8,244 nt of DNA from Sphingomonadales bacterium (GCA_027489295.1 JAIYAA010000354.1:1-8244), one strand, 5' to 3'; numbered from the stretch's first letter, positions 1 through 6,796 are shown. Program-made: numbers and translations. The notes: generated by a model from the letters alone, not told the origin.

Positions 1-573
1 GGCGCGACCGTGGAGCAGCAGGCGCAGGACGTGGCCTCGGCGATCGCCTGGCTGGTGGCGCATGCAAAGGAACTCGGCTTCAATCCCAAGCGCATGGTGC
101 TGATGGGGCACAGTGCCGGCGCGCATCTCGCCGCGTTGGTCGGCACCGATCCGCAGTACATGCACAAGCAGGACTTGATGCTCGACCAGCTACGCGGCGT
201 GGTGCTGCTGGACGGTGCCGCCTATGACGTGCCCGCGCAGGTCGCGCAGGCCGGGCGCTTCATGCGGCCGATCTATACCAAGGCGTTCGGCAGCGATCCG
301 GCGCGGCAGCGGGCACTCTCGCCGACCGCGCATACCGCAGGGCCGAACGTGCTGTCGTTCCTGATCCTCCACGTCCAGCGCGATGACGGCACGCGCCAGT
401 CGGAGGCGCTGGCGGCGGCGCTGCTTGCGGAAGGTTCGAAGGTGGAGGTGCAGGGGTTTGAGGGCCGCGGCCTGCGCGGCCATGTGGCGATGAACCGCCA
501 GCTCGGCGAGGCGGACTATCCCGCCACCGCCGTGGTCGATCGCTGGCTCAGCGCGACGTTCGCGCCGCGCTGA
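1..573 (+). CDS. alpha/beta-hydrolase (carboxylesterase/arylformamidase-like), 5' end missing
   Basis: The reading frame is open from the first base of the window to the TGA at 571-573, so this is the C-terminal 190 residues of a longer protein. A GTG at base 10 could formally start it, but the oxyanion HGG region that precedes the nucleophile in this family is absent, so the true start lies upstream. Numbering from base 1, the nucleophile elbow G-H-S-A-G is at residues 36-40 with Ser38. A likely catalytic acid is Asp128 or Asp129 in LILHVQRDDG, and His161 in LRGHVAM completes the triad. The GHSAGAH elbow followed by LAALVGTDP resembles BD-FAE or kynurenine-formamidase-like esterases. The substrate cannot be told from sequence. 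No signal peptide can be judged because the N-terminus is missing. It ends 12 nt before the end of a convergent hydrolase gene from a different subfamily. Confidence 0.85.
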   Translation, partial: GATVEQQAQDVASAIAWLVAHAKELGFNPKRMVLMGHSAGAHLAALVGTDPQYMHKQDLMLDQLRGVVLLDGAAYDVPAQVAQAGRFMRPIYTKAFGSDPARQRALSPTAHTAGPNVLSFLILHVQRDDGTRQSEALAAALLAEGSKVEVQGFEGRGLRGHVAMNRQLGEADYPATAVVDRWLSATFAPR

Positions 574-585
574 GCCGCGTCGATA

Positions 586-1242
586 TCAGCGGATCGGGCA
601 GTTGGGGTCGAGCCGCATGTCGAGATAGCGGTCGACCGAACCCATCAGCTGGTCCATCTCGTGCTCGAAGAAATGGTTCGCGCCCGGGATGGTGTCGTGG
701 TGGATGGTGATGTGCTTCTGGGTGCGCAACTTGTCGACCAGCTTCTGCACCGCACCGGGGGTGACGACCTCATCTTGCTCGCCCTGCACGATGATGCCCG
801 AGCTGGGGCAGGGGGCAAGGAAGGTGAAGTCGAACATGTTCGCCGGCGGCGCGACCGAGATGAAGCCGCGGATTTCCGGGCGGCGCATCAGCAGCTGCAT
901 GCCGATCCAGGCGCCGAAGCCGAAGCCGGCGACCCAGGTGGACGATGCCTCGGGGTGGAAGCTCTGCACCCAGTCGAGCGCGCTGGCGGCATCCGAGAGC
1001 TCGCCGATGCCGTTGTCGAACACGCCCTGGCTCTTGCCGACGCCGCGGAAATTGAAGCGCAGCGTGGCGAAGCCCCGGCGCTGGAAGGTCTTGTAGAGAT
1101 CCTGGACGATGCGGTTGTTCATCGTACCGCCCGCATTGGGATGCGGGTGGAGGATCATCGCGACCGGCGCGCGCGGGCGCGGGGCGGGGGCAAAGCGGCC
1201 CTCGAGGCGGCCTTCGGGTCCAGGGAAAATGACTTCGGGCAA
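586..1242 (-). CDS. COG2945-type alpha/beta-hydrolase with Gly in place of the nucleophile Ser
   Basis: This 218-residue protein is a small, cap-less alpha/beta-hydrolase with no signal peptide, so it is probably cytosolic. Visible landmarks are HPHPNAGGTMNN (residues 32-43, oxyanion region), RFNFRGVGKS (62-71), the elbow G-F-G-F-G (106-110), Asp157 in GEQD, and His190 in GANHFF. In most relatives the elbow is G-x-S-x-G, but here residue 108 is Gly (GGC at 919-921 on the plus strand; AGC would be Ser). Either it is not a classical serine hydrolase or this is a lineage trait. The start is a TTG: an in-frame TGA lies five codons upstream (1255-1257), no ATG or GTG lies between, and AGGA (1249-1252) sits 6 nt before the TTG. 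It is divergent from the cysteine desulfurase operon. I recall this family near suf/isc genes in alphaproteobacteria, but cannot verify that here. The natural substrate is unknown. Confidence 0.88.
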   Translation of the reverse strand: MPEVIFPGPEGRLEGRFAPAPRPRAPVAMILHPHPNAGGTMNNRIVQDLYKTFQRRGFATLRFNFRGVGKSQGVFDNGIGELSDAASALDWVQSFHPEASSTWVAGFGFGAWIGMQLLMRRPEIRGFISVAPPANMFDFTFLAPCPSSGIIVQGEQDEVVTPGAVQKLVDKLRTQKHITIHHDTIPGANHFFEHEMDQLMGSVDRYLDMRLDPNCPIR

Positions 1243-1335
1243 GGCGGATCCTGTTCAATAGGGAGATGCGCGGTGGAGCGCAGGAACTTGGCCGCTATAT
1301 AGGCAGCCGGTCCCTTCACGCAAATTGGAACGCCA
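1243..1335. promoter_or_regulatory. divergent promoter region with palindromic TATATA box
   Basis: The 93 bp between two divergent TTG-start genes contain the only AT-rich palindrome nearby, CTATATAG at 1295-1302. On the minus strand TTGCGT (1318-1323) lies 16 bp upstream of TATATA (1296-1301), a fair sigma-70-type promoter for the hydrolase with a 5' leader of roughly 45-50 nt. On the plus strand GCTATATA (1294-1301) resembles the alphaproteobacterial -10 box GCTANAWC, but I see no good -35 (GTGGAG at 1273-1278 is poor). The plus-strand operon promoter may therefore need an activator or lie elsewhere. I found no convincing IscR/RirA-type operator. Confidence 0.4.
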
Positions 1336-2412
1336 TTGGCCGCTCGACTCTATCTGGATCATGCCGCGACGACCCCGATGCTTCGCCAGGCGATAGAGGC
1401 GGTGGTCGAGGGGATGCAGCGCTGGGCCAACCCCTCCTCGCCGCATGGCGACGGGCGGGCGGCGCGCGCGGCGCTGGAGGATGCGCGGCGGCGGATCGCG
1501 GCGGCCTATGGCTGGGCGCACGAACTGCTGCTGACCAGCGGGGCGAGCGAATCGCTGGCGATCGCGATGAACCGGAGCGTCGTCGAGCGGCGGCTGATCA
1601 CCGCCGTCGAGCACGACGCGGTGCTGCGGCTGGGCGAGGGCGCGCAGGTGCTGCCGGTGACCTCCGGCGGGATCGTCGAAATGGCGGCCCTCGCGGCGGC
1701 GCTGGACGGCGCGGGGCGGACGCTGGTCTGCGTGCAATGGGCGAACAGCGAAACCGGCGTGCGCCAACCGATCGCGGCGATCGCGACCGCCGTGCACGGC
1801 GCGGGCGGGCTGCTGCTGGTCGATGCCGCGCAGATGCCCGCACATGCCGATGCCGAGGTGCTGCGCCACGCCGATCTGGTGGCGGTTTCCGCCCACAAGC
1901 GCGGCGGCCCGCCGGGGATCGGCGCGCTGCTGGTGCGCGATCTGGGCGTGCTGCTGCCGACGGGCGGGCAGGAAAAGGGCTATCGCGCCGGTACGGAGAA
2001 TTTGCCCGGTGCGCTCGGCTATGCGGCCGCCGTGGCGGTGCCGGAGGATCTGGCGGACATGGCGCGGCTGCGGGCGCGGCTGGAGGCGGTGATCGTCGCC
2101 GAGGGCGGCGGGGTGGTGGGCGCGGAGAGCCCGCGCAGCCCGCTGATCGGTGCCTATCGGATGCCGGGCGTGTCCTCGGCAGCGCAACTGATCCGGTTCG
2201 ATCTGGCGGGCATCGCGGTGTCGGCGGGGAGCGCCTGCTCGTCGGGCAGCATGCGGCCGAGCCATGTGCTGACCGCGATGGGCTGGACAGAGCCGGCACT
2301 GCGCGAGGTGGTGCGCGTCAGCTTCGGGCGAACCACCACGGAAGCCGATGTCGATCGCTTCGCCGATCTGTGGCGGGCGACCTTCGCCGAGGCGCGGGCG
2401 CGGGCGGCATGA
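1336..2412 (+). CDS. group I cysteine desulfurase (NifS/IscS-like), first of two
   Basis: This 358-residue PLP enzyme of the class V aminotransferase fold should remove sulfur from cysteine to give alanine and an enzyme-bound persulfide. Landmarks in order are YLDHAATTP (6-14), TSGASES (67-73), the PLP-stacking His93 in VEH, ANSETG (136-141), Asp163 and Gln166 in VDAAQ, the Schiff-base Lys188 in SAHK, GGQEKGYRAGTEN (210-222), and the catalytic Cys301 in SAGSACSSG. The NifS-like RAGTEN and the long Cys loop place it in group I, not SufS. It is about 45 residues shorter than E. coli IscS, and ends soon after GRTTTEADVD without the usual C-terminal extension for scaffold docking. The start is TTG with GGAA (1327-1330) 5 nt before it. 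An in-frame TAG at 1300-1302 and no ATG or GTG between make this the first usual start. Its end overlaps the next gene by four bases (ATGA), so translation is probably coupled. Confidence 0.93.
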   Translation: MAARLYLDHAATTPMLRQAIEAVVEGMQRWANPSSPHGDGRAARAALEDARRRIAAAYGWAHELLLTSGASESLAIAMNRSVVERRLITAVEHDAVLRLGEGAQVLPVTSGGIVEMAALAAALDGAGRTLVCVQWANSETGVRQPIAAIATAVHGAGGLLLVDAAQMPAHADAEVLRHADLVAVSAHKRGGPPGIGALLVRDLGVLLPTGGQEKGYRAGTENLPGALGYAAAVAVPEDLADMARLRARLEAVIVAEGGGVVGAESPRSPLIGAYRMPGVSSAAQLIRFDLAGIAVSAGSACSSGSMRPSHVLTAMGWTEPALREVVRVSFGRTTTEADVDRFADLWRATFAEARARAA

Positions 2413-3491
2413 TCTATCTCGACTATCAGGCGACGACGCCGCTCGCCCCGCAAGCATTGGCGGCGATGCTGCCCTGGCTCGAATCGCAGCATGCCAATCC
2501 GCACTCACCCCACGCTCCCGGCCGCGCGGCCAAGGCGGCGGTGGAGGTCGCGCGCGGGCAGGTGGGGGCGCTGCTCCCGGCCGGGGGCCAGCTGGCGTTC
2601 ACCAGCGGCGCCACCGAGGCGCTGAACTGGGCGATCAAGGGCACCACCGGGCCAATCGTCACGCTCGCCACCGAACATGCCGCGGTGCTGGATACGGTCG
2701 CGGCGACCGGACGGCCGGTGAAGGTGCTGCCGGTAGGGGTGGACGGGCTGGTCGACCTGGACGTTGCCCGTGCCGCCATCGCGCCCGGCACAGGGCTGGT
2801 CGCCGCGATGCTGGTCAACAACGAGATCGGGGTTATCCAGCCGATCGCCGCGCTGGCGGACCTGGCCCATGCGGCGGGGGCCTTGTTCCTGTGCGACGCG
2901 GTGCAGGGCTATGGCCGGGTGCCGATTCCGGCGACCTGCGACCTGGTGGCGATCTCCGCGCACAAGATCCACGGACCCAAGGGGATCGGCGCGCTGTGGG
3001 TGCGCGACGGCGTGACGCTCGCCCCGCTGCTGCATGGCGGCGGGCAGGAGGCCCTGGGCCGGTCGGGCACGCTCTCGCCGGCGCTGTGCGCGGGGTTCGG
3101 CGCCGCGGCGAAGGTGGCGGCGGCACGGACGGTGGCGGACGCGGACCATGTCGCGGGGCTCCACGCCGCGGCGATCGCTCGGCTGGGCAATGGCTGGCAG
3201 CTGAACGGCTCCGCCACCCAGCGCTACGCCGGCAATCTCAATCTTCGCCGCGAAGGCCTCGACGTTGCGCGCCTCATGTCCGATCTTCGCGATATCGCCT
3301 TTTCGGCGGGCTCGGCCTGTGCGAGCGGGTCGGGTCGCCCCAGCCATGTTCTGCGCGCGTTGGGGCTGTCCGATGCCGCCGCGCGTTCCAGCATCCGCAT
3401 CGGCTTCGGCCGCATGACCACCGAGGAGGAATTGATGACCGCACTCGACCGCATCTGCGCCGCTGCCGACGCCCAGCGGGTCGCCGCATGA
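2409..3491 (+). CDS. group I cysteine desulfurase (IscS/NifS-like), second of two
   Basis: This 360-residue protein is a paralogue of the preceding gene and has a full set of desulfurase residues: YLDYQATTP (3-11), TSGATEA (65-71), His90 in TEH, NNEIG (137-141), Asp163 and Gln166 in CDAVQ, the PLP Lys186 in SAHK, GGGQE then RSGTLSP (210-224), and the catalytic Cys304 in SAGSACASG. NNEIG and RSGTL are closer to IscS than the ANSETG and RAGTEN of its neighbour, so the two copies are clearly diverged and not a recent duplication. The ATG overlaps the upstream stop (ATGA), and the SD is weak, which points to translational coupling. The same frame is open far upstream inside the previous gene, but the conserved YLDxxATTP N-terminus fixes the start here. 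The product probably supplies persulfide sulfur for Fe-S assembly or thiolation. Which partner it serves cannot be told from the sequence. Confidence 0.93.
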   Translation: MIYLDYQATTPLAPQALAAMLPWLESQHANPHSPHAPGRAAKAAVEVARGQVGALLPAGGQLAFTSGATEALNWAIKGTTGPIVTLATEHAAVLDTVAATGRPVKVLPVGVDGLVDLDVARAAIAPGTGLVAAMLVNNEIGVIQPIAALADLAHAAGALFLCDAVQGYGRVPIPATCDLVAISAHKIHGPKGIGALWVRDGVTLAPLLHGGGQEALGRSGTLSPALCAGFGAAAKVAAARTVADADHVAGLHAAAIARLGNGWQLNGSATQRYAGNLNLRREGLDVARLMSDLRDIAFSAGSACASGSGRPSHVLRALGLSDAAARSSIRIGFGRMTTEEELMTALDRICAAADAQRVAA

Positions 3492-3823
3492 TCCGCGTGC
3501 GGTTCGAAGGCGCGCGGGGCGGTGCCGTGCAGGAGGTGCAGGCGCCGCCCGGCGCCCGGCTGCTGGAGGTGGCGCAGAATGCCGGCCAGCCGCTGGAGGG
3601 CACCTGCGAGGGGCAGATGGCCTGTTCCACCTGCCATGTGATCGTCGCGCCCGGCGATTTCGATCGGCTTCCCCCCGCCAGCGAGGACGAGGAAGACATG
3701 CTGGATCTTGCCATGGGAGCCGTACGTACCAGCCGGCTGGCCTGTCAGATCGTGCTTACCGAGGCCCTGGACGGGCTTACGGTCCGTATGCCCTCGGCCC
3801 ACCGGGACATGCAGGGCCGGTGA
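3488..3823 (+). CDS. [2Fe-2S] ferredoxin, adrenodoxin/Isc-Fdx type
   Basis: This 111-residue protein has the vertebrate/ISC-type cluster-binding spacing: Cys40, Cys46, Cys49 and Cys86, that is C-x5-C-x2-C-x36-C. The motif CEGQMACSTCHV (40-51) and the acidic stretch ASEDEEDML (64-72) are typical of adrenodoxin-like ferredoxins, where the acidic helix docks the redox partner. In ISC systems such a ferredoxin delivers electrons that reduce desulfurase-bound persulfide during cluster assembly, and its position directly behind two desulfurases fits that job. Plant-type spacing (C-x4-C-x2-C-x29-C) is excluded. The ATG overlaps the stop of the upstream desulfurase (ATGA), giving the third gene of a coupled operon. 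No ferredoxin reductase is present in the window. It ends 3 nt before the stop of a convergent small gene, with no obvious terminator between. Confidence 0.92.
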   Translation: MIRVRFEGARGGAVQEVQAPPGARLLEVAQNAGQPLEGTCEGQMACSTCHVIVAPGDFDRLPPASEDEEDMLDLAMGAVRTSRLACQIVLTEALDGLTVRMPSAHRDMQGR

Positions 3824-3826
3824 AGT

Positions 3827-3979
3827 TTACCAGTGGCAGCGGGGATCGCGGTCGTTCAGCTTGGCGAGCAGCGCCGCCATATCCTGTGGCAGCCCGAGGT
3901 CGCGCGCATAGGCGTTCGACAGTGCCCGACCGATATCGTCGCCGGGGCACGGTGCCTCGATGCGATAGGGAGTCGCCAC
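3827..3979 (-). CDS. small hypothetical protein, possible NepR-like anti-sigma factor
   Basis: A 50-residue protein starting at a GTG (3977-3979). The frame stays open to an ATG at 4117, but three points favour the short form. The segment 3827-3979 has G or C at 40 of 50 third codon positions, against 25 of 45 upstream. AAGAGG lies 5 nt before the GTG. The long form would overlap the start of glnE. Residues 15-42 contain IGRALSNAY then LPQDMAALLAKL. This resembles the NepR core (IGxxLRxxY then VPxxxLxLLxKLD), but with about two residues fewer between the Tyr and the Pro. NepR proteins hold the general-stress sigma factor EcfG until PhyR is phosphorylated; neither partner is in the window. Two cysteines (11 and 48) lie outside the matching part, and the protein ends in CHW. 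The coding call is fairly sure, the family assignment weak. Confidence 0.6.
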   Translation of the reverse strand: MATPYRIEAPCPGDDIGRALSNAYARDLGLPQDMAALLAKLNDRDPRCHW

Positions 3980-3984
3980 ATTGG

Positions 3985-3990
3985 CCTCTT
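3985..3990 (-). promoter_or_regulatory. ribosome binding site that decides the small gene's start
   Basis: On the minus strand AAGAGG is followed by the 5-nt spacer CCAAT and then GTG. It matches the GAGG core of the Shine-Dalgarno sequence. This site, together with the jump in third-position GC at the same point, favours the 50-residue product over the 96-residue open frame. Confidence 0.5.
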
Positions 3991-4060
3991 GGGCCTTGGG
4001 GGATGCCGTATGAACCACGGCCACAAAACGGTCATGTGACGCATTCGTTGCCTGTTTGTA

Positions 4061-4076
4061 ATGCGGTTCGCCGCAT
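4061..4076. repeat. perfect inverted repeat with TTCG loop (ATGCGG-TTCG-CCGCAT)
   Basis: A 6-bp perfect stem with a TTCG tetraloop lies in the 128-bp region between the divergent small gene and glnE, 31 bp before the glnE start. On the plus strand it is followed after 7 bases by TTTTT (4084-4088), too far for a standard intrinsic terminator. It could be a leader hairpin of the glnE mRNA, an operator, or chance. The rest of 3980-4107 has lower GC than the flanks and should hold the start signals of both genes, but I see no -35/-10 pair I would defend on either strand. Confidence 0.35.
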
Positions 4077-4107
4077 GTGTACGGTTTTTGGACGATAGGC
4101 GGGAAAC

Positions 4108-6783
4108 GTGACTGCATTCTCCCTGGCCGCCACGCTCGCGCGGATTTCCGAACATTCTCCGTTTCTTGGACTCGTCCTGGGGCGCGAGACCGACATCGCC
4201 GCGGACCCGGCGGCGGCGCTGGCCGACCCGATCGGGGTGGCGAAGGCGCCCACCGATGGCATGCCGGTGCCGCAGGCGCTGCGCGTCCAGCGGCGGCGGC
4301 TGGCGCTGATCGCGGCGATCGGCGACCTCTCCGGCGCCTATGATTTCGGGCGGACCACGCAGCTGCTCAGCGACTTTGCCGATGACGCGCTCGATCGGGC
4401 GATCGTCGCCGCGCTGCGCGAGCGCACGCCGGATGCCGAACCGCGCGGCTTTGCGGCGATCGCGCTCGGCAAGCAGGGCAGCCGCGAGCTTAATTACTCG
4501 TCGGACATCGATCCGATCCTGATCTTCGATCCCGTGACGCTGCCGTGCCGGCCGCGCGAGGCGCCCGAGGAAGCGGCGGTACGGATCGGGCGGCGAGTGC
4601 TGGAGATCCTCCAGGCGCGCGACGGTGACGGCTATGTCCTGCGCGTCGACCTGCGGCTGCGCCCCTCGCCCGAGGTGACGCCGATCGCGCTGCCGGTGGA
4701 GGCGGCGATCAGCTATTATGAGAGCCAGGCGCTTCCATGGGAGCGTGCCGCCTTCATCCGAGCCCGTGCCGCCGGCGGCGACATCGTGCTGGGGCAGGGC
4801 TTTCTCGACGCCATCCGGCCGTTCGTGTGGCGCCGCGCGCTCGACTACGGCACGATCCGCGAGATCCAGGAAATCTCGCGCCGCATCCGCGACCATCACC
4901 ACCAGGGCCAGCGCTTCGGCCCCGGCTACGACCTGAAGCGCGGGCGCGGCGGCATTCGCGAGGTGGAGTTCTTCGCGCAGATCCACCAGCTCATCCATGG
5001 CGGGCGCGATCCCGCCCTGCGCGTGCCCGCCACCCGCGACGCACTGGCGGCGCTGGCGGCGGCGGGGCGGATCGACGCCGACGAGGCCAGGATCCTCGAC
5101 GACGCCTATGTGCTGCTGCGCACGATCGAGCATCGCCTGCAAATGATCGACGATCGCCAGACCCACACGCTGCCGAGCGATCCGGCCGCGCTGGACAATG
5201 TCGCGCGGCTGCACGGGTTGGAGGACGGTCCGGCGCTGATCGCGCTGCTCCAGCCGCACGTCGAGCGGGTGGGGCGGATCTACGACGCCTTGGCCGAGGC
5301 CGGCGGCACCGGCCTGCCGACCGATCCCGATCTGCTGGGCGAACGGCTGGCGCAGGCCGGCTTTCCCGATCCCGATACCGCGCGGCGGGTGGTGGAGGGC
5401 TGGCGCGGCGCCACCTATCCGGCGCTGCGCAGCCCGGCGGCGCAGAGCGCGCTGGAGGCGGTGCTGCCGACGCTGATGGCAGGGTTCGGCGGCGCGCCCG
5501 ATCCGCAGCACGCGATCACGCGGTTCGATGCGATGCTCAAGCGGCTGCCGAGCGCGGTCAACATCTTCCGTCTGCTGGAGGCCCAGCCGGCGCTGACCCG
5601 ACTTCTCAGTGCGATCCTCAGCCACGCGCCGACGCTGGCCGAGCAGCTGGGGCGCCGGGCCGAGCTGCTCGACGGGCTGATCGACGCGAGCGCGCTCGCT
5701 CCCGTGGGCGACGTGCCCGCGCTGGTGGCGGCGATGGCGGCGGAAGAGCGCGGGGTCGACTATCAGTGGCGGCTCGAACATGTCCGCCGGATCGTCAACG
5801 AGCGGCGGTTCGCGCTGGGCGTGCAGATCGTCGCGGGGGTCAGCGATCCGCTCGACGTCTCCGCCGGCTATGCCCGCGTCGCGGAGGCGGCGATCGCGGT
5901 GCTGGCCGCCGCCACGGTCGAGGAGTTCGCTGCCCAGCATGGGGCAGTGCCGGGTAGCGAGCTGGTGATCCTGGCGCTCGGGCGGATGGGGGGCGGGGCG
6001 CTCACCCATGCCTCGGACCTCGACCTGATCTATCTGTTCACCGGCGACTATGCCGCGGAATCGGACGGGCGGCGGCCGCTCGGCGCGGTGACCTATTACA
6101 ACCGGCTGGCCCAGCGGGTGACGGCGGCGCTCTCGGTGCCCACGGCAGCGGGGCCGCTCTACGAGGTCGATACGCGGCTGCGTCCCTCGGGCACGCAGGG
6201 GCCGCTGTCGGTGTCGCTGGAGGGCTTTGCCGGCTATCAGGAAAAGGACGCCTGGAGCTGGGAGCATATGGCGCTCACCCGCGCGCGGCCGGTGTTTGGA
6301 TCGGCGGCGGCGCGCGCGCAGGTGCAGGCGATCATCGACAAGGTGCTGCACGGCGCCCGGCCCGTACGCGACATCCTCGCCGATGCGGCCAAGATGCGCG
6401 CCGACATGGCCGCGCACAAGCCGCCGGCGGGGCCGCTTGACGCCAAGCTGCTGCCGGGTGGGCTGGTCGATCTGGAGTTCGCGGTGCACGTCCAGCAGCT
6501 CTGCCACCGCACCGGCTTCGATCCCCGGCTGGGCAGCGCGATCGACGCGCTGGTCGGGCAGGGGCTGCTGCCGCCGGCGCTCCGGCATGCACATGATTTT
6601 CTCACCCGGCTGCTGGTGACGCTGCGGCTGGTCGCGCCCGACGCCCAGCCCCCGGGCGAGCGCACCCGCGTGCTGATCGCCCGCGCGCTCGGCCTGCCCG
6701 ATTGGGAAGCGGTGGTTGCGACACTCGACGCGACGCGGCAGGAGGTGCGGCAATGCTGGGCCGAGATCCAGGCCCGTGGCTGA
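4108..6783 (+). CDS. glnE: bifunctional glutamine synthetase adenylyltransferase/deadenylylase
   Basis: This 891-residue cytosolic enzyme attaches AMP to, and removes it from, a tyrosine of glutamine synthetase, setting GS activity by nitrogen status. It is steered by glutamine and PII proteins. It shows the family's duplicated nucleotidyltransferase layout. The N-terminal (deadenylylating) domain has GKQGSRELNYSSDID at residues 121-135 with metal ligands Asp133 and Asp135, followed by RGGIREVEFFAQ and EHRLQM. The C-terminal (adenylylating) domain has GRMGGGALTHASDLD at 625-639 with Asp637 and Asp639, followed by LRPSGTQGPL and GGLVDLEFAVH. It is somewhat shorter than E. coli GlnE (about 946), mainly before the first motif. 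GTG is the first possible start after an in-frame TAG (4096-4098), and GGGA (4101-4104) precedes it. The SPFL near residue 17 is typical of the family N-terminus. It is probably the first gene of a glnE, bcp, DUF455 operon. Confidence 0.96.
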   Translation: MTAFSLAATLARISEHSPFLGLVLGRETDIAADPAAALADPIGVAKAPTDGMPVPQALRVQRRRLALIAAIGDLSGAYDFGRTTQLLSDFADDALDRAIVAALRERTPDAEPRGFAAIALGKQGSRELNYSSDIDPILIFDPVTLPCRPREAPEEAAVRIGRRVLEILQARDGDGYVLRVDLRLRPSPEVTPIALPVEAAISYYESQALPWERAAFIRARAAGGDIVLGQGFLDAIRPFVWRRALDYGTIREIQEISRRIRDHHHQGQRFGPGYDLKRGRGGIREVEFFAQIHQLIHGGRDPALRVPATRDALAALAAAGRIDADEARILDDAYVLLRTIEHRLQMIDDRQTHTLPSDPAALDNVARLHGLEDGPALIALLQPHVERVGRIYDALAEAGGTGLPTDPDLLGERLAQAGFPDPDTARRVVEGWRGATYPALRSPAAQSALEAVLPTLMAGFGGAPDPQHAITRFDAMLKRLPSAVNIFRLLEAQPALTRLLSAILSHAPTLAEQLGRRAELLDGLIDASALAPVGDVPALVAAMAAEERGVDYQWRLEHVRRIVNERRFALGVQIVAGVSDPLDVSAGYARVAEAAIAVLAAATVEEFAAQHGAVPGSELVILALGRMGGGALTHASDLDLIYLFTGDYAAESDGRRPLGAVTYYNRLAQRVTAALSVPTAAGPLYEVDTRLRPSGTQGPLSVSLEGFAGYQEKDAWSWEHMALTRARPVFGSAAARAQVQAIIDKVLHGARPVRDILADAAKMRADMAAHKPPAGPLDAKLLPGGLVDLEFAVHVQQLCHRTGFDPRLGSAIDALVGQGLLPPALRHAHDFLTRLLVTLRLVAPDAQPPGERTRVLIARALGLPDWEAVVATLDATRQEVRQCWAEIQARG

Positions 6784-6796
6784 CGGAGACCAGGCA

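Noticed and set aside
661..1302. A 213-residue plus-strand open frame opposite the COG2945 hydrolase
   Set aside because: It is the antisense shadow of a protein with clear alpha/beta-hydrolase motifs and has no domain features of its own.
1266..2408. Possible 380-residue N-terminal extension of the second cysteine desulfurase, open in the same frame
   Set aside because: The stretch overlaps the whole first desulfurase in another frame and translates to low-complexity Arg/Gly/Ala sequence. The conserved YLDxxATTP start of the family falls right at the ATG at 2409.
4061..4088. Hairpin plus T-run read as an intrinsic terminator
   Set aside because: The T-run begins 7 bases after the stem and has only five Ts, and no plus-strand gene ends just upstream. 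The nearest plus-strand stop is 240 bp away.
3980..4107. An EcfG-type promoter (GGAAC-N16-17-CGTT) for the NepR-like gene
   Set aside because: A GAAC and a CGTT occur on the minus strand, but more than 30 bp apart and without the leading GG, so the spacing does not fit.
3980..4117. N-terminal 46-residue extension of the small minus-strand gene up to an ATG at 4117
   Set aside because: Third-position GC is only 25/45 there against 40/50 downstream, the extension would run into the glnE start, and a better SD lies before the internal GTG at 3979.
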